This document shows positions 45,600 through 55,624 of a DNA stretch of 64,000 bases, piece by piece. Origin of the DNA: Lineus longissimus (lineage: Eukaryota; Nemertea; Pilidiophora; Heteronemertea; Lineidae); NCBI RefSeq assembly GCF_910592395.1, contig NC_088316.1, forward strand, positions 8,744,001-8,808,000, in the 5' to 3' direction. Position 1 is the stretch's first letter. Each line of letters starts with the position of its first letter. The notes under the pieces were generated by a model. The model was not told the DNA's origin and made no database searches. It saw nothing but the letters and a program-made list of their open reading frames with translations. A program made the position numbers and the translations under genes.

Positions 45600-46445
45600 T
45601 TTATTCTTATAGATCGGCACTATGATGCCTAATTTCAAACAATCAGGAAAACTGCCATGCTGTAGGAGGACATTAAATAACTCAGACAGTGGTTTTGCAA
45701 GAGAAGAAGCTACAAGTTTGAGCATTTTATTTGTTACACCATCGACGCCGCCTTGTTTTGAGACGTCCAAGTCCAATAGAAGTTTTCTGACCTCGAGTTC
45801 AGTGGTCCTCAGGTCACTAATTGATGCCATTGTCCTTGCAGGGAAAACTGGGGACAAGACCTCATTGTGGTCATGATGAAATTTGACCATAAACTGTTCA
45901 AAGAATAGCTGGCACTTTTCCTGCTGGGAAACATACATATTATCATTGTGAATAATGCATGGGATACCAGAGGCAAACTTTTTACCGAGCAGTTGCTTAA
46001 TAATATGCCAATAGTTTTTGCTGCTGGACGAACTGGTATCAAGAGACTTACATACATTTTCATGAAATGTCTTCTTAGCTGAAGTAACTAGGTCAGACAC
46101 ACACTTGGCACAATCTTTGTATCGAGCAAAATTGCCAATACTATTGTTCCTTACAAGTTTCCTGTACATTTTGTCCCGTTTATTTACAGCTTTCTTAATC
46201 CTACTGGAGAACCACGGCATGTCCTTAGCTCTGATAACTTTGTCATGATGCGGTATCTGCTCATTGAATATACTGGATAACGCCTCAACAAAAGAGGAAG
46301 TGATGTCATTTACATCGTTGCCAATAAACACTCTTTCCCAATCATTGTCAGCGACAGCAGCATTTAGGGCATCAATATCTACCCTCGAATAGCTCCAGAT
46401 TGTTTTGGTTGTAGGAGTGTCAGTCACTGGTTTAGAGAAGTCCAA
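45597..46445 (-). pseudogene. LINE linker and RT N-terminal part
   Basis: Minus-strand 282-codon frame, beginning MDFSKPVTDTPTTKTIWSYS and passing through KDMPWFSSRIKKAVNKRDKM and SSSSSKNYWHIIKQLLGKKF to KQGGVDGVTNKMLKLVAS and GIIVPIYKNK, where the repeat insertion begins. The RT resumes at 44381 side with SELFEKVVY. The two frames belong to one polypeptide split by the 44439-45599 insertion. The N-terminus is truncated before the endonuclease. Confidence 0.78.
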
Positions 46446-46463
46446 GGAAACAAAACGGTATTA

Positions 46464-46556
46464 AAGTTTAGGTCTTGCAACGTATTTCTGTGTATCGGGA
46501 CAGGTGACAAGAACTGCTTTCAAGCCTTCCACACTAAAGTTAGATACTGGACATAA
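46464..46556 (+). pseudogene. piggyBac transposase C-terminal Cys-rich end
   Basis: Just right of the LINE duplicate, the plus strand reads LKFRSCNVFLCIGTGDKNCF, then QAFHTKVRYWT and TAA. Across the LINE, it joins the piggyBac frame ending KIRKTV at 42464. The C-x4-LC, C-F-x-FH pattern is the terminal zinc-binding region of piggyBac transposases. This confirms that the LINE inserted inside the ORF. Confidence 0.7.
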
Positions 46557-46897
46557 GAATGTTAGTAACAGAATGTTTCTAGACATACACATAATTAGTG
46601 CTACCAGAAAATAATCATGAGAAGGGGCAATAACAAAAAATTAGTTCAATTTGTCAGAATTTTTTTTTTCTTCAAAATCTTGCCCCCAAAGTCACCAAAA
46701 ATATTTTAAAAAATTTTCTGGTAACACTTGATATGTGTTCCTTTATTAAATTTCTAACATTCTACAAAGTTTCAGGTTGTATTATCAACTATTAGTGATG
46801 CTATGACCATTTCTTTGAGGTATACCAGTTTTTCACTCGCCGTTGGAGCCGTAGGGTACAGGGTACAGATGGGCGGGGACATCTAGGGATCAAAGGG

Positions 46898-47384
46898 CTA
46901 AATGACATATCACCTGGGTTTTCGATTTTACCTAGAGGTCATCTTAAAAAGTTAAATAAAGTCCTGTTACTCTGAAACTAATGATCGGATTGCAACCAAG
47001 CTTTGTGTGATTATGTATCTATGTACTCTTATCAATATTCCTTATTATCAGTCTAATCCCATGATAAATATGGCCACCAGGTGGCCATCTTGAAGATCCA
47101 AGGAAGTCCTATTACTCCCAAACTGTTGAACAGATGTCAACCAATTTCCATGTGACATGTACACTCTTCAATAACCCTGAAATAATAACCCAGTCAACTT
47201 TATAACCAAATGCTATACTTGGATGGTATCGGTAATTGTCTTTTGTGCCATTGAGCTGAGAAGAATGATATTATTCAAAGGAATCAAAACTTGTGAAACT
47301 AGCCAGAAACTGTTCTCCCCATATCCACTGCAAATGACATGCATTACATTACTCGAGGTGAGCACATGGTCCCTGGACTACTTC
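46898..47384 (+). repeat. Hairpin-headed repeat family, right part of the copy that hosts piggyBac
   Basis: Continues the family text after the piggyBac right end (TGACATATCACCTGGGTTTT, GGCCACCAGGTGGCCATC) and ends CTCGAGGTGAGCACATGGTC, then ACTTCA at 47384. The left part of this copy is about 40380-40437. Confidence 0.6.
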
Positions 47385-47845
47385 ATTTATCGGACTGTAC
47401 TTTGAATTTATTCAGGCTGTTTGCTGGTTTCTCTCGGGCCGTACCGCAAAAATTCATTGCACGGTACTACCGCTCACAGTACGATACAGTCAGTGGATCG
47501 TCGTTAGTTTATACTTGGACTGTACAGCTGAAAAAACGATACTTTGTTCTGGTAAAAGCTGTAGGTGATATCGTTAGTGAAACTTTCCGCAAAAATCAGC
47601 CGAAATGCGTGTTTACGTGTTAGCTGAGTTTAACTTGGTCCTTATTAATAAGTAGCGGAAGAGATATAAGCCTTATGGAATGTAAATATTTCGCCGATCC
47701 AGAGATTAAGGTTCTGATATTGAGCGTAGTACCGATTCGAGATTGCTGCACTTTAGCCGTCATGGTGATAGATTCTACTGCTCATATAAATAGTTTTCAG
47801 CACTGACATGAATTATTTAGTTCTATTGGATATTTGTGTGTTTTT

Positions 47846-47880
47846 AGCTTCGTTTGCAATTTTAAATTGCAAGCGAAGCT
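47846..47880. repeat. Head hairpin of a hairpin-headed repeat, different stem
   Basis: AGCTTCGTTTGCAATTT faces AAATTGCAAGCGAAGCT with one G-T-type mismatch. A T run precedes it. The stem starts AGCT and ends AGCT like 44439-44464 but has different internal sequence. Confidence 0.6.
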
Positions 47881-48509
47881 CATGGTATACTGTTGTTTCT
47901 TCGTTAAACTCTTAGTGCTGGTCTACTTCTGGAAATCGTGTGAAATGTTATCTCGACAAGCTGCTCAACGAAGGAGTTGTAGTAGCTGCGCATGCGCACT
48001 AATGGCAAAACTGCCTGCCGCTTTTGTCAATATTGACTGACATCGACATGAGCAGGCAAAATAGTGCTCAGTTAATTGAGTATTATTTACAGTTTTTGAT
48101 GTCACATTACGCTTGTAAACAATCTGGAGTGTTTTATGATACTTCTTTGCCATGATTCTGTCAGTAATTTGATGTTAGTGAGCGAAATAAAAAATAAAAA
48201 ATTGATATCGCGTATTTATTCAAAGAAGACTGTCAGAACAGTTTTCTACAAACCACGGTGAGTGTGAATTTTGTGATAGCTTTTGTCTCCAAAATAGTGT
48301 TAAAACACTGCATCAGACAAAATTAACTCGTCAGAGGACAAGCAAATGGTCTTATGAATATATTTGCGTTATTAGTTTGTGTGAATATGAGCAGAACATG
48401 CATCTTTTGATGCAAACTTGTCGCTGTGTTGCAGGTTTGGTGTTTCGAGATTTAGCAAGTGTGGTTGCGTCAAAACCACCCAACGTAGGCCCTATCTCTG
48501 GCTAGGGTT

Positions 48510-48910
48510 AATTGTAGTTGAACAACATAACAATATGATAATATTAAGCAGAGTTTGACAGAATTCATGCAACATCCATCCCATATATGGTGATCTGAAA
48601 GTTCCGAGATATCGGCAATGGCGGAATGCCATTTAGCAGAATAGCATTTCAGGCCAGAACCTTTCATCACAATGTGCGCTAAAAACACATATGAATGACT
48701 CAAAATCACCCAGGTTCCCCTCATTGGATATACCTACACTGAAAATAACTGCTGAAACCTCTGTAAACAATTCATGAGTACTGTAATCAACCATTTTAAA
48801 GATCGTTTTCATCTCCCACAATCACGCCTGCAGAAATGTACTGTATAGCATTTTTCAGCAGTGTGTATGACTGGTAAATGTACACACGAATGTATACAAA
48901 CCTGCTAAAT
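48510..48910 (+). repeat. Dispersed repeat R2, copy with empty TTAA site
   Basis: The text from GAACAACATAACAATATGAT to GAAATGTACTGTATAGCA aligns with 55625-55929 plus 56937-56990. It contains the uninterrupted AACCATTTTAAAGATCG near 48787, the pre-insertion counterpart of the MITE site at 55930. Confidence 0.75.
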
Positions 48911-49129
48911 TATCATCAAAAGTATTGAATCTTTATTTTCAATCTTATCAATGACCTTCTTTGATCATTAGCAACTTAATAGTGTCTGTTGGTCTTATAT
49001 AACTTCGTAAGCAAAGAAAACACTATTTGGCAGTTGATTCACAAAAATATCAGTGTATCTGTTAAGTTTTTACTCGCTATCAACACAGGCTATCAATGAT
49101 ACCCTTTGTACTTGGTCACTGGATGGTTG

Positions 49130-49290
49130 TCTCTGTTGTCAAGGTTGCCCCTGGCCTAGGCTGAACCATGATGACTGGACTAGTTTGTCAAAACCTACAC
49201 TTCAAAGGAATTGATGTTAAGGCCCAGACTGTTACTTGTTGTCTCTAGGTTGTGACTATGCACGTACACTTCAAAGGAATTTCGTACCTT
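49130..49290 (+). repeat. Dispersed repeat R3, fragment
   Basis: GCCCAGACTGTTACTTGTTG, CTAGGTTGTGACTATGCA and CACTTCAAAGGAATT recur at 54800-54980. Confidence 0.5.
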
Positions 49291-50021
49291 TCGCTACGCT
49301 GTTCCGCCGGGAAATCCACCGAGAACGAGCGCGTTTTGCGTTCTGCATATGACGTGATCGATTGATGAGTTGCTTTGCCTGTTCCCGATTCTGGATTTTG
49401 TGACTCAGGCCTGTTTTTACTCAGAGTCTGCTCGAGCTCGAACAGGAACTGATTTCTGTCTGAAAAATGGCCAATTTATGGGATCCTATTGCGGTAAGGC
49501 ATCTGAAGTAGTATATCAAGTGGAAAGACTGTGTTTTAGGAGGGGAAAAACAAGTTCATACTGCCCCGAATCGCCCTAATAGTTAGGTCATCAATCAGTC
49601 ATTACACCAGCAGCATGCAGGCGTCTGGGCTACATACACATTGAATATGTGTGTGTAGGCGTAGGCCCAATATGATCGGCTATGTACATTTTACACACAC
49701 ATGGGTGTGCCATGGAGAAATCATTCCTTCACTGAATGTGCATATAGCACTCATGTCGGTTGGGCCCCCCCCCCCTCCCAACCCCCTCGCTGTTCACATA
49801 TCTGGAGCCTTGAACTTGCTCGAGTCAAATGAAAATCAAAGGTTTAGCCTAGGCCAATGGGTGGTAGGCTACCCATGTGGCTTAGCCGTCTGATCCATCA
49901 GCGTTGAACTGGCATGCTAGTAGGCTATGGTAGGCCTAGTAGGGCTTGGCCAACCAAAGTGGACGTTTTACTTCATCTATTCTTCCAGTGCCTTTCATCT
50001 CCTTTCTTTCACTTTCAGTAA

Positions 50022-50128
50022 ATGAGAGTTGGTGTGGCCGTGGATAGTTGTACCAGTGCTGGTACTACTTCCAGTGAAAATGGTGAAGAAGGAAGCACGG
50101 GTAAACCTAGGCATAAAGCACAAGTGGG
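50022..50128 (+). CDS. Myb/SANT-like gene, exon 1 of the coding part
   Basis: An ATG at 50022 follows a strong acceptor (TTCTTTCACTTTCAG), so at least one 5' non-coding exon is likely. The exon reads MRVGVAVDSCTSAGTTSS, then GEEGSTGKPRHKAQVG, and ends GTGGG|GTAAGT with two bases left. These join C at 50496 to make GGC, in frame with exon 2. An earlier donor at 50101 (GG|GTAAAC) would give the wrong phase. It is a low-complexity N-terminus without a domain. Confidence 0.5.
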
Positions 50129-50495
50129 GTAAGTTCAATATTCAGGGCCTAAAATTGTTTTGTGAGGCTATTGCTTGAACCCGATGTGGTCATCACAGCC
50201 AGGGCTTGAAAAATCACATGTCCTTATGCCCCGGGCAAATTTAATTTGTTCAAAACCCAACTTGGCCAAATTAAAAATGAAACCCCCAAAATCAATGACA
50301 AATCTCTATACAAATCGATGAAATTCCATTTTCGTTCACGAACAATTACAGAAGACTCAATGACATGTTGTGGGGTCTGATGACGTCCATTTTGCCTAAC
50401 TCCATTACTCTACAGTCTAGGTCATTGGCGCAAATTGTAACCATTATGCAAATCATTGTGTTGCAATTTTTAACTCTGAAAACTATCAATTTCAG

Positions 50496-50726
50496 CCAGA
50501 AAACTATAAGATACACCCCAGGTGAATACATTGTGTTGCTTTGGGAGATATTGGCAGTAAATTTGTTTGATGATAACGACAAGTGGTCTGAGGTGGCCGC
50601 AAATTTCAACATATTCCTGGAGAAGAAACGACCTGGGACACTGCCTGTGAATTCGTGGTTTGTCAAGGAGAGGGCAGATAAGTTAATAAAAGCATTCAAA
50701 AAGGAGAAGCTTTCATCCCTCTGGAA
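50496..50726 (+). CDS. Myb/SANT-like gene, exon 2 (DNA-binding domain)
   Basis: Acceptor AACTATCAATTTCAG, donor CTGGAA|GTAAGT. The exon encodes a Myb/SANT-like trihelix: YTPGEYIVLLWEILAVNLFD, then KWSEVAANFNIFLEKK and VNSWFVKERADKLIKAFKKE. The family binds DNA; many such genes in invertebrates derive from the Myb-like partner of Harbinger transposons. Phase: enters with two bases supplied by exon 1 and leaves with two (AA), which pair with A at 50972. Not broken. Confidence 0.62.
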
Positions 50727-50971
50727 GTAAGTTGTGAGCTGGTTTGAAAAAAAATGCATCTATAGACACTCATTTTGATCATCTTAATAACCTTGGATAT
50801 GTCAATTCTGTCAAAGGTCCCTCTGCATTAGCATAATAATAGTAAGTGTCTAGCTGCCTTGCGTTCATTCGATTTCAATGTAAATGTAAATAATTATATG
50901 TTTCACTCTTTTGGCTCTGTTGTGTATAAATTTTGTGTCCCATTTCAGATTTTCCAATTTTTTGCTTACAG

Positions 50972-51156
50972 ATCTGGTACTGCTGCAGAGTACACAGAGA
51001 GGGCGGCGCTGCTGACTAAAATGAGGGAGGTGATTGAATCAGACTCGGAGAAGACCAAAGGGGCCAAGAAGGGCACAAAAGAAAAAGAAAATGACCTTGC
51101 AAATGCTGGCTTGGTCATCCGGAAGAGGGCAATGGAGACCCTTGTTATCAATGAAG
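50972..51156 (+). CDS. Myb/SANT-like gene, exon 3
   Basis: Acceptor TTTTTTGCTTACAG, donor GAAG|GTAAGT. The product reads SGTAAEYTERAALLTKMREV, a lysine-rich helix (KKGTKEKENDLANAG) and IRKRAMETLVINE. The SGT-EY-ER-LL and IR-RAMET words are typical of the region after the Myb/SANT domain in this protein family. It ends in phase 1, matching exon 4, where G joins AT at 53159. Confidence 0.62.
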
Positions 51157-51439
51157 GTAAGTCAGGTTTCCTTATTCCATTCTCTTTAGGTGTCCCCAGA
51201 TGAGCGTCAATGGCTGTGAACGCCCCCCCCCCCCCTTTTTGACTGTAAAAGGTACCCTTCCAATGGACTTTCTCTAAATTGTTGAAAATTTGGAGAAAAT
51301 GACCCCCCCCCATTTGGAAATCCTGGAGACGCCTAAGTGCATGTTCTAGTATGTATTTACTAGTGCCCAATTTTTTCAAAGAAATGTAGATGAACTGTTA
51401 CCCATTTTTTAGTGACTAGTTCTACACAACTTTGATTTC

Positions 51440-52720
51440 AGTCCTGTTTTGTGGTCATGTTTCTGGCTAAATGGGAATCAGATTTCTGGAATCCTCGTCC
51501 CGACAAACCCCTAATGCATGTCAGATTTATTGACGACATCTTCATGATTTGGCCACACGGCAGAGACAAACTAGATCAAACTATACGAGACATCAATGAA
51601 CATCATCCCACCATAAAATACGTGGCTAACATTAGTGAAAACTGTGACGTCACTGTTAGTACTGCGGACCACAACAACATAGAAACGTCCCTTTTCACTA
51701 AACCCACAGATTGTCATAGCTATTTGGTCTCAACCTCGTGTCATCCAGACCACACCAAGAAAGGTATTGTATACAGTCAAGCAATCAGAATTCGTCGAAT
51801 CTGCTCACGTATTGAAGACTATGACCAGCATAGCAAACGTCTCATCAGGATGCTGCATGGACACAAGCTGAACGACCTAAATAAAGCCATAACTAAAGCC
51901 AGATCTCTAGACAGAGACACATTGCTGCAAAAACAATCCACAGCTACCAGTAGAGACACTGTCATTCCTCTAGTCACAACGTACAATCCATCACTTCCGA
52001 ACCTACGAGAAATAGTCAACAAACACTGGGATGTCCTGGAAAGCTCTGATAAACTTAGGACTGCCCTTAATTCTGCCAAACCACTTATCAGTTACCGTAG
52101 ATGAAAAAACCTACGAGACATTCTCACAGGAGCCGAAATCAAAGAGAAAAAAATGTGTAGACCTAACACTGGCTCAACCAATAAGTTAGAAAGGCAAACC
52201 CTCCTACCTTTCGCACCCCACTTACAAAAGGCAGCAACAAATGCAACAATAGCAAATGCAAATATATGCAGAAATCAAACTCTGTCACCAGTAGAGTCAC
52301 GGGTAAAAAACATTATGTTAAACAAAACATAACATGTAACTCAGAAAGGGTCATTTACCTCATTGAATGTGCCAAGTGTAAATACCAATATGTGGGCCAG
52401 ACAAAAAGGACACTCGAAACCCGAATGAACGAACACTGCTCTGGTATAAACAATAAGAAACCCACATCTATTGGCTCGCACTTTAATAGTAGTAATCACT
52501 CTATTAAACTAAAGACCTCCGTATCTATGGACTTGAAAAGTTACCTCAAACGAAAAATGACAGAACTTATGAACTAGAAAATCGTCTGCTAGCCAGAGAA
52601 TCATATTGGATCTATACCTTGCGAACCGCTCGTCTCCTTGGTCTAAATGTCATGGACCAACTGGTATCAGTCATCGAATGAACATTTCTCGGATGCCTGA
52701 CATCTTTACCTACCTCTGTA
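51440..52720 (+). mobile_element. Penelope-like element, 5'-truncated, within intron 3
   Basis: A C-terminal RT fragment is followed by a GIY-YIG endonuclease, the order that defines Penelope-like elements. The insertion lies between exons 3 and 4 of the Myb gene, in the same orientation. I could not identify duplicated target sequence. Confidence 0.78.
51451..52681 (+). pseudogene. Penelope-like RT end and GIY-YIG endonuclease, broken
   Basis: 51451-52104 has the catalytic RT motif VRFIDDIFMIW, then HHPTIKYVANISENCDVTV and ISYRR, followed by TGA and in-frame continuation KNLRDILTGAEIKEKK. After a frame change, 52266-52577 reads the GIY-YIG nuclease core VIYLIECAKCKYQYVGQTKR and TLETRMNEHCSGI. 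The C-terminus (RLLARESYWIYTLRTARLLG) is in another frame, ending TGA at 52679-52681. The nuclease nicks target DNA in this order. At least three lesions make the copy inactive. Confidence 0.8.
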
Positions 52721-53158
52721 CATGGCGTGGAGTTACTTTCATTTCATATTTTTCTGTAATTCGTAAAATTATCCCTTTGTAACTCGCTGCATCATTTACT
52801 TGAACCACCATTTTCCTTTCTAGTACGCACATCAAGAGCCTCCTATCGGCCGGGATTACACACTATATTTCTAGGAAGCCGCACCCCTGTCAAACCTCAG
52901 CCAATAGAATTACATGTAAATAACAACAAACCGGAACACGTTATGAGGTCGGGGTTGGCTTTTGTTAGGACGTAGCGTAAACTACAATCTCTGTTTGCAG
53001 CAATAGGTAACCAGGTTGGTCAATTTATCATGTCACTCATTGAGAAAGTGCCAAGAACACGAAACGTTTCAGAAAAAAGATTGTTGCAGTTGTTTTATTT
53101 TCACATGCATTGTGGTCATGTAGTAACAATGATGATGAATGTCAAATTGTTATTGCAG

Positions 53159-53397
53159 ATGAAAGTGGGAGGCCTACATCAGCTACACCAAAGAGGAGCA
53201 AGTAGGGGGTTACACACGAGTATGCCCACCTGAAGATGGTCGAGCTAGAGGTGCTGAGGGAGGAACTTGTGTTCGAAAGATATGTAATGGAAATGGGGAA
53301 GGAGGAGAGACGTGAGAGGATAGAGCTCGACAGGAAGGAGGTAGAGGGACTCATAAATCTACTCCAGGGACTAGTACAAGCTATAAAGGAGAAGTAG
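53159..53397 (+). CDS. Myb/SANT-like gene, exon 4, with in-frame TAG and conserved tail
   Basis: Acceptor TTGTTATTGCAG at 53158. Phase 1 gives DESGRPTSATPKRSK, then a TAG at 53203-53205. The same frame goes on GVTHEYAHLKMVELEVLREE, then a charged helix (LVFERYVMEMGKEERRERIE) and ends TAG at 53395-53397. Related proteins normally continue past the Ser/Pro-rich linker into exactly such a helical tail, so the first TAG looks like a recent nonsense mutation, or the stop is read through. The protein could also end at the first stop and still keep its DNA-binding domain. Confidence 0.55.
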
Positions 53398-53409
53398 TCA
53401 TCTCTCATG

Positions 53410-54230
53410 TTTAATTAGGGATGTTGTCCTTTTTTTTTCATCATTTTGATAAGTCTACAGAAACTACTGTTTTCTCCAGACCCCTCCCCCATCAGAGCGT
53501 TCAAGGTCCTTAGCTAGTGAATCATGCATAGGGCATGAAAAGGCGGGGTTTGATATTAATTTAATGGTTAATCAGGTCATTTGCCAACTAATATGAAGGT
53601 TGACCCCCTCCAGAGTGTACTTTTTGTAGACTTGTGAAAATGATGAACAAAATAATGCACCCTTTGAGGAGGTACATTGTAGTCAAAGTGCCACAGTAGA
53701 TTACTACGTTTCTGACATTATTGAACTTTCCTAGGAGCAGTTTTAGGGGTTGGGGTCCCATAAATACAATGCCCCCTATTTACTTGAGACTAAGGAGCAG
53801 TAAATATGGCTTGGGCTTTGGGGGTGTACTGTATGGGGTATTTTATTTTTGGTACCCCTGTGAGTAAAACTGCCCCCAGACCCACTGAGGATGGGTGTTG
53901 AAATTATGTTGTTGTTTTGGTAGTTTTATACAACTATTGTACGTGTACTAGTATTTCAGTATTTACAAGAATACAAGATTGATCTTGTTGATTGTTTAGT
54001 TACATATTTGTTACCCAGGTTATTTTTGTCCAGCACCGCGTTTGACTCCCGCGCCATCTCACTGTTGTGGAGGGAGTCCTAGCTGGCCGAGTTCATGACG
54101 AGTACTGAAATGGAAAGAGCCCATGGTTTACCACAACATGTCCTGGGAACATGTCCTTTCGAAAAAAATTATGACCAAAGTGAAGTGTCTTGGTAAGAGT
54201 CTTGCTGTTTTCATGGCATGCGGCAGTTTC
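53410..54230. other. 3' flank of the Myb gene, no other gene seen
   Basis: No supported exon. A T run at 53431 and AT-rich text. Possibly the interior of a second Harbinger element (Myb gene on the left, transposase at 54238-54770 on the right, convergent). Confidence 0.35.
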
Positions 54231-54237
54231 CCAGTGT

Positions 54238-54770
54238 TTATCCGGGTATGCCTATGTATTCCTCAATAGATGGTGGTACTACGTCAAAGTACATGCCTGT
54301 ATGTGAGACACGAAGACAGTTGTGCAGATTAGTGAATAATCCTGCAACTAAGTTATACTTTGCTACAGGTTGCAGAAAGATTTTCAAGTCCTTTTTGAAA
54401 TCCACGAACCCCCAATTCTGCAGGATTTTCACAAATGCCCACCCAACTGTGACTCTGGGAGAAGAACATGGCCTGATTGAAAGCACACTCGTTGGCATTC
54501 AACCCAAGAGCTCCTTCCCTGAAGGGCGATATCAGCCAGGGGCGGATAGGATATGCTGGATCTCCGTAGATGTAAAATTGGCCTCCGTCATCAGTTCTTG
54601 GCACCATTGGGCTATTGGTCAAGACCACTTTCTCTTAAAAGTGCGGCATCTTTCAATTGGTCCCCACAGGTTTGCTATGATACCATTGGGTAAAGTCAGG
54701 GACTGGAACTTTATGGAATGGACTCTCTTATGCCCTTTGAACACATCACGTTGAAACTGAATCTAGATCG
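54238..54770 (-). pseudogene. Second Harbinger DDE_4 transposase remnant
   Basis: On the minus strand, 54690-54770 reads RDVFKGHKRVHSIKFQSLT and PNGIIANLWGPIE, then stops. 54353-54628 has the aspartate block FYIYGDPAYPIRPWLISPF and NECAFNQAM. The end is in another frame at 54238-54498: VTVGWAFVKILQNWGFVDF and KKDLKIFLQPVAKYNLVAG. These are consecutive pieces of one DDE_4 protein with two or three frame breaks. The sequence differs from the 8 kb transposase, so it is a separate lineage. Confidence 0.75.
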
Positions 54771-54799
54771 AAATGCGGTCAGTTCGGTCGCTACTGATG

Positions 54800-55430
54800 T
54801 ACAGGCCCAGACTGTCACTGCTTGTCCCTAGGTTGTGACTATGCATCTTGAGCTGCTTGGTCTCAATCTGCACTTTATAAAGGATTTGATGTCAGTGCCC
54901 AGACTGACTTTACTGCTTTCCTCAAGGTGGTGGCAATGCATCGAGTGGACTTGTTTTTCACAACACTTCAAAGGAGTTCATAAAAAATGTCCAGACTGCA
55001 TTTACTGGCTGTCCCTATGTTGTGAGGACTGGTTTGTCTCTGGCTTAACTTCAATGGATTTGGTGTAATTGTCTTCACTGCTTGTGACCAAAATTGTAAC
55101 CAAAATTACTTACATTTTCGCATTGCTACAATGAAAGACATAATACTGAAACCACATGTCTGTTGACTTTGCTTTAAGGGAGACTGGCATCATGCCTAGT
55201 CTCTCTTAAAGCACAGTCAACAGACACCGCTATACCCCCTCACACTCAGAGACCACAAACGCCCACCCCTTCCTGCTACCTTAATACTTCTGGGTTGTGA
55301 CAGTCCAAGGATCACCATCGCAACTAGTAAGATCAACCTAGTGTTATAACCTTCAAATCGTAATTGCGCTCTCTTTATGAATTCATATGAAGTTATATGT
55401 ACAACCAGTTGGACCAAGCGAAGCTCTCTG
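54800..55430 (+). repeat. Dispersed repeat R3, longest copy, with internal units
   Basis: Units of about 95 bases start CCCAGACTG and hold CACTTCAAAGGA or close variants (54800-55060). The 55310-55430 part matches 19940-20035. A strong hairpin is embedded at 55158-55225. Confidence 0.55.
55158..55225. repeat. 28-bp stem-loop
   Basis: GTCTGTTGACTTTGCTTTAA GGGAGACT faces AGTCTCTC TTAAAGCACAGTCAACAGAC with two mismatches and a 12-base loop (GGCATCATGCCT, itself partly palindromic). Length and loop resemble a precursor-microRNA fold or a transposon end structure. No evidence for expression. Confidence 0.7.
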
Positions 55431-55624
55431 GCTGTAGGCCTCTAGTTTTGCATTGAAATCGTAAGGTTTGTTGTAAGCAATAAATGTAATGTTGATCAAT
55501 ATGATGAGTAAGGCAGTCCGTGGTGAGCTCACCTTTGCAGGCAGCCGCTGATTAAATTTAGGCTGAACACAGGGTGTCAATGTGAAGGTGAGTGAATCAT
55601 TTTATTTTCGTCAGGTAAATAAAG

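Larger units (their letters stand above)
42465..46450 (-). mobile_element. LINE inserted in piggyBac, 13-bp target duplication
   Basis: CAAAACGGTATTA occurs at 42452-42464 and 46451-46463, directly flanking the insertion. The minus-strand 3' end has a tail of AAT repeats (plus strand TTATTATTATTATT). The copy lacks an endonuclease, so it is 5'-truncated. A 1161-bp repeat (44439-45599) splits it. Confidence 0.88.
40442..46897 (+). mobile_element. piggyBac transposon interrupted by a LINE
   Basis: The left end CCCTTTGAACCCGACAC is preceded by TTAA (40438-40441). The right end GGGATCAAAGGG is followed by CTAA (46898-46901), a one-base variant of the TTAA duplication. The transposase lies on the plus strand. 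A LINE fills 42465-46450 and splits the ORF near its C-terminal cysteine-rich domain. Flanks on both sides read continuously as hairpin-headed repeat (TTTTTATGGTGGGTGTATCTT, then TGACATATCACCTGGGTTTT). Confidence 0.8.

Noticed and set aside
54218-54754. 178-codon plus-strand ORF
   Set aside because: The opposite strand carries recognisable DDE_4 transposase motifs over the same bases; the plus frame is its shadow.
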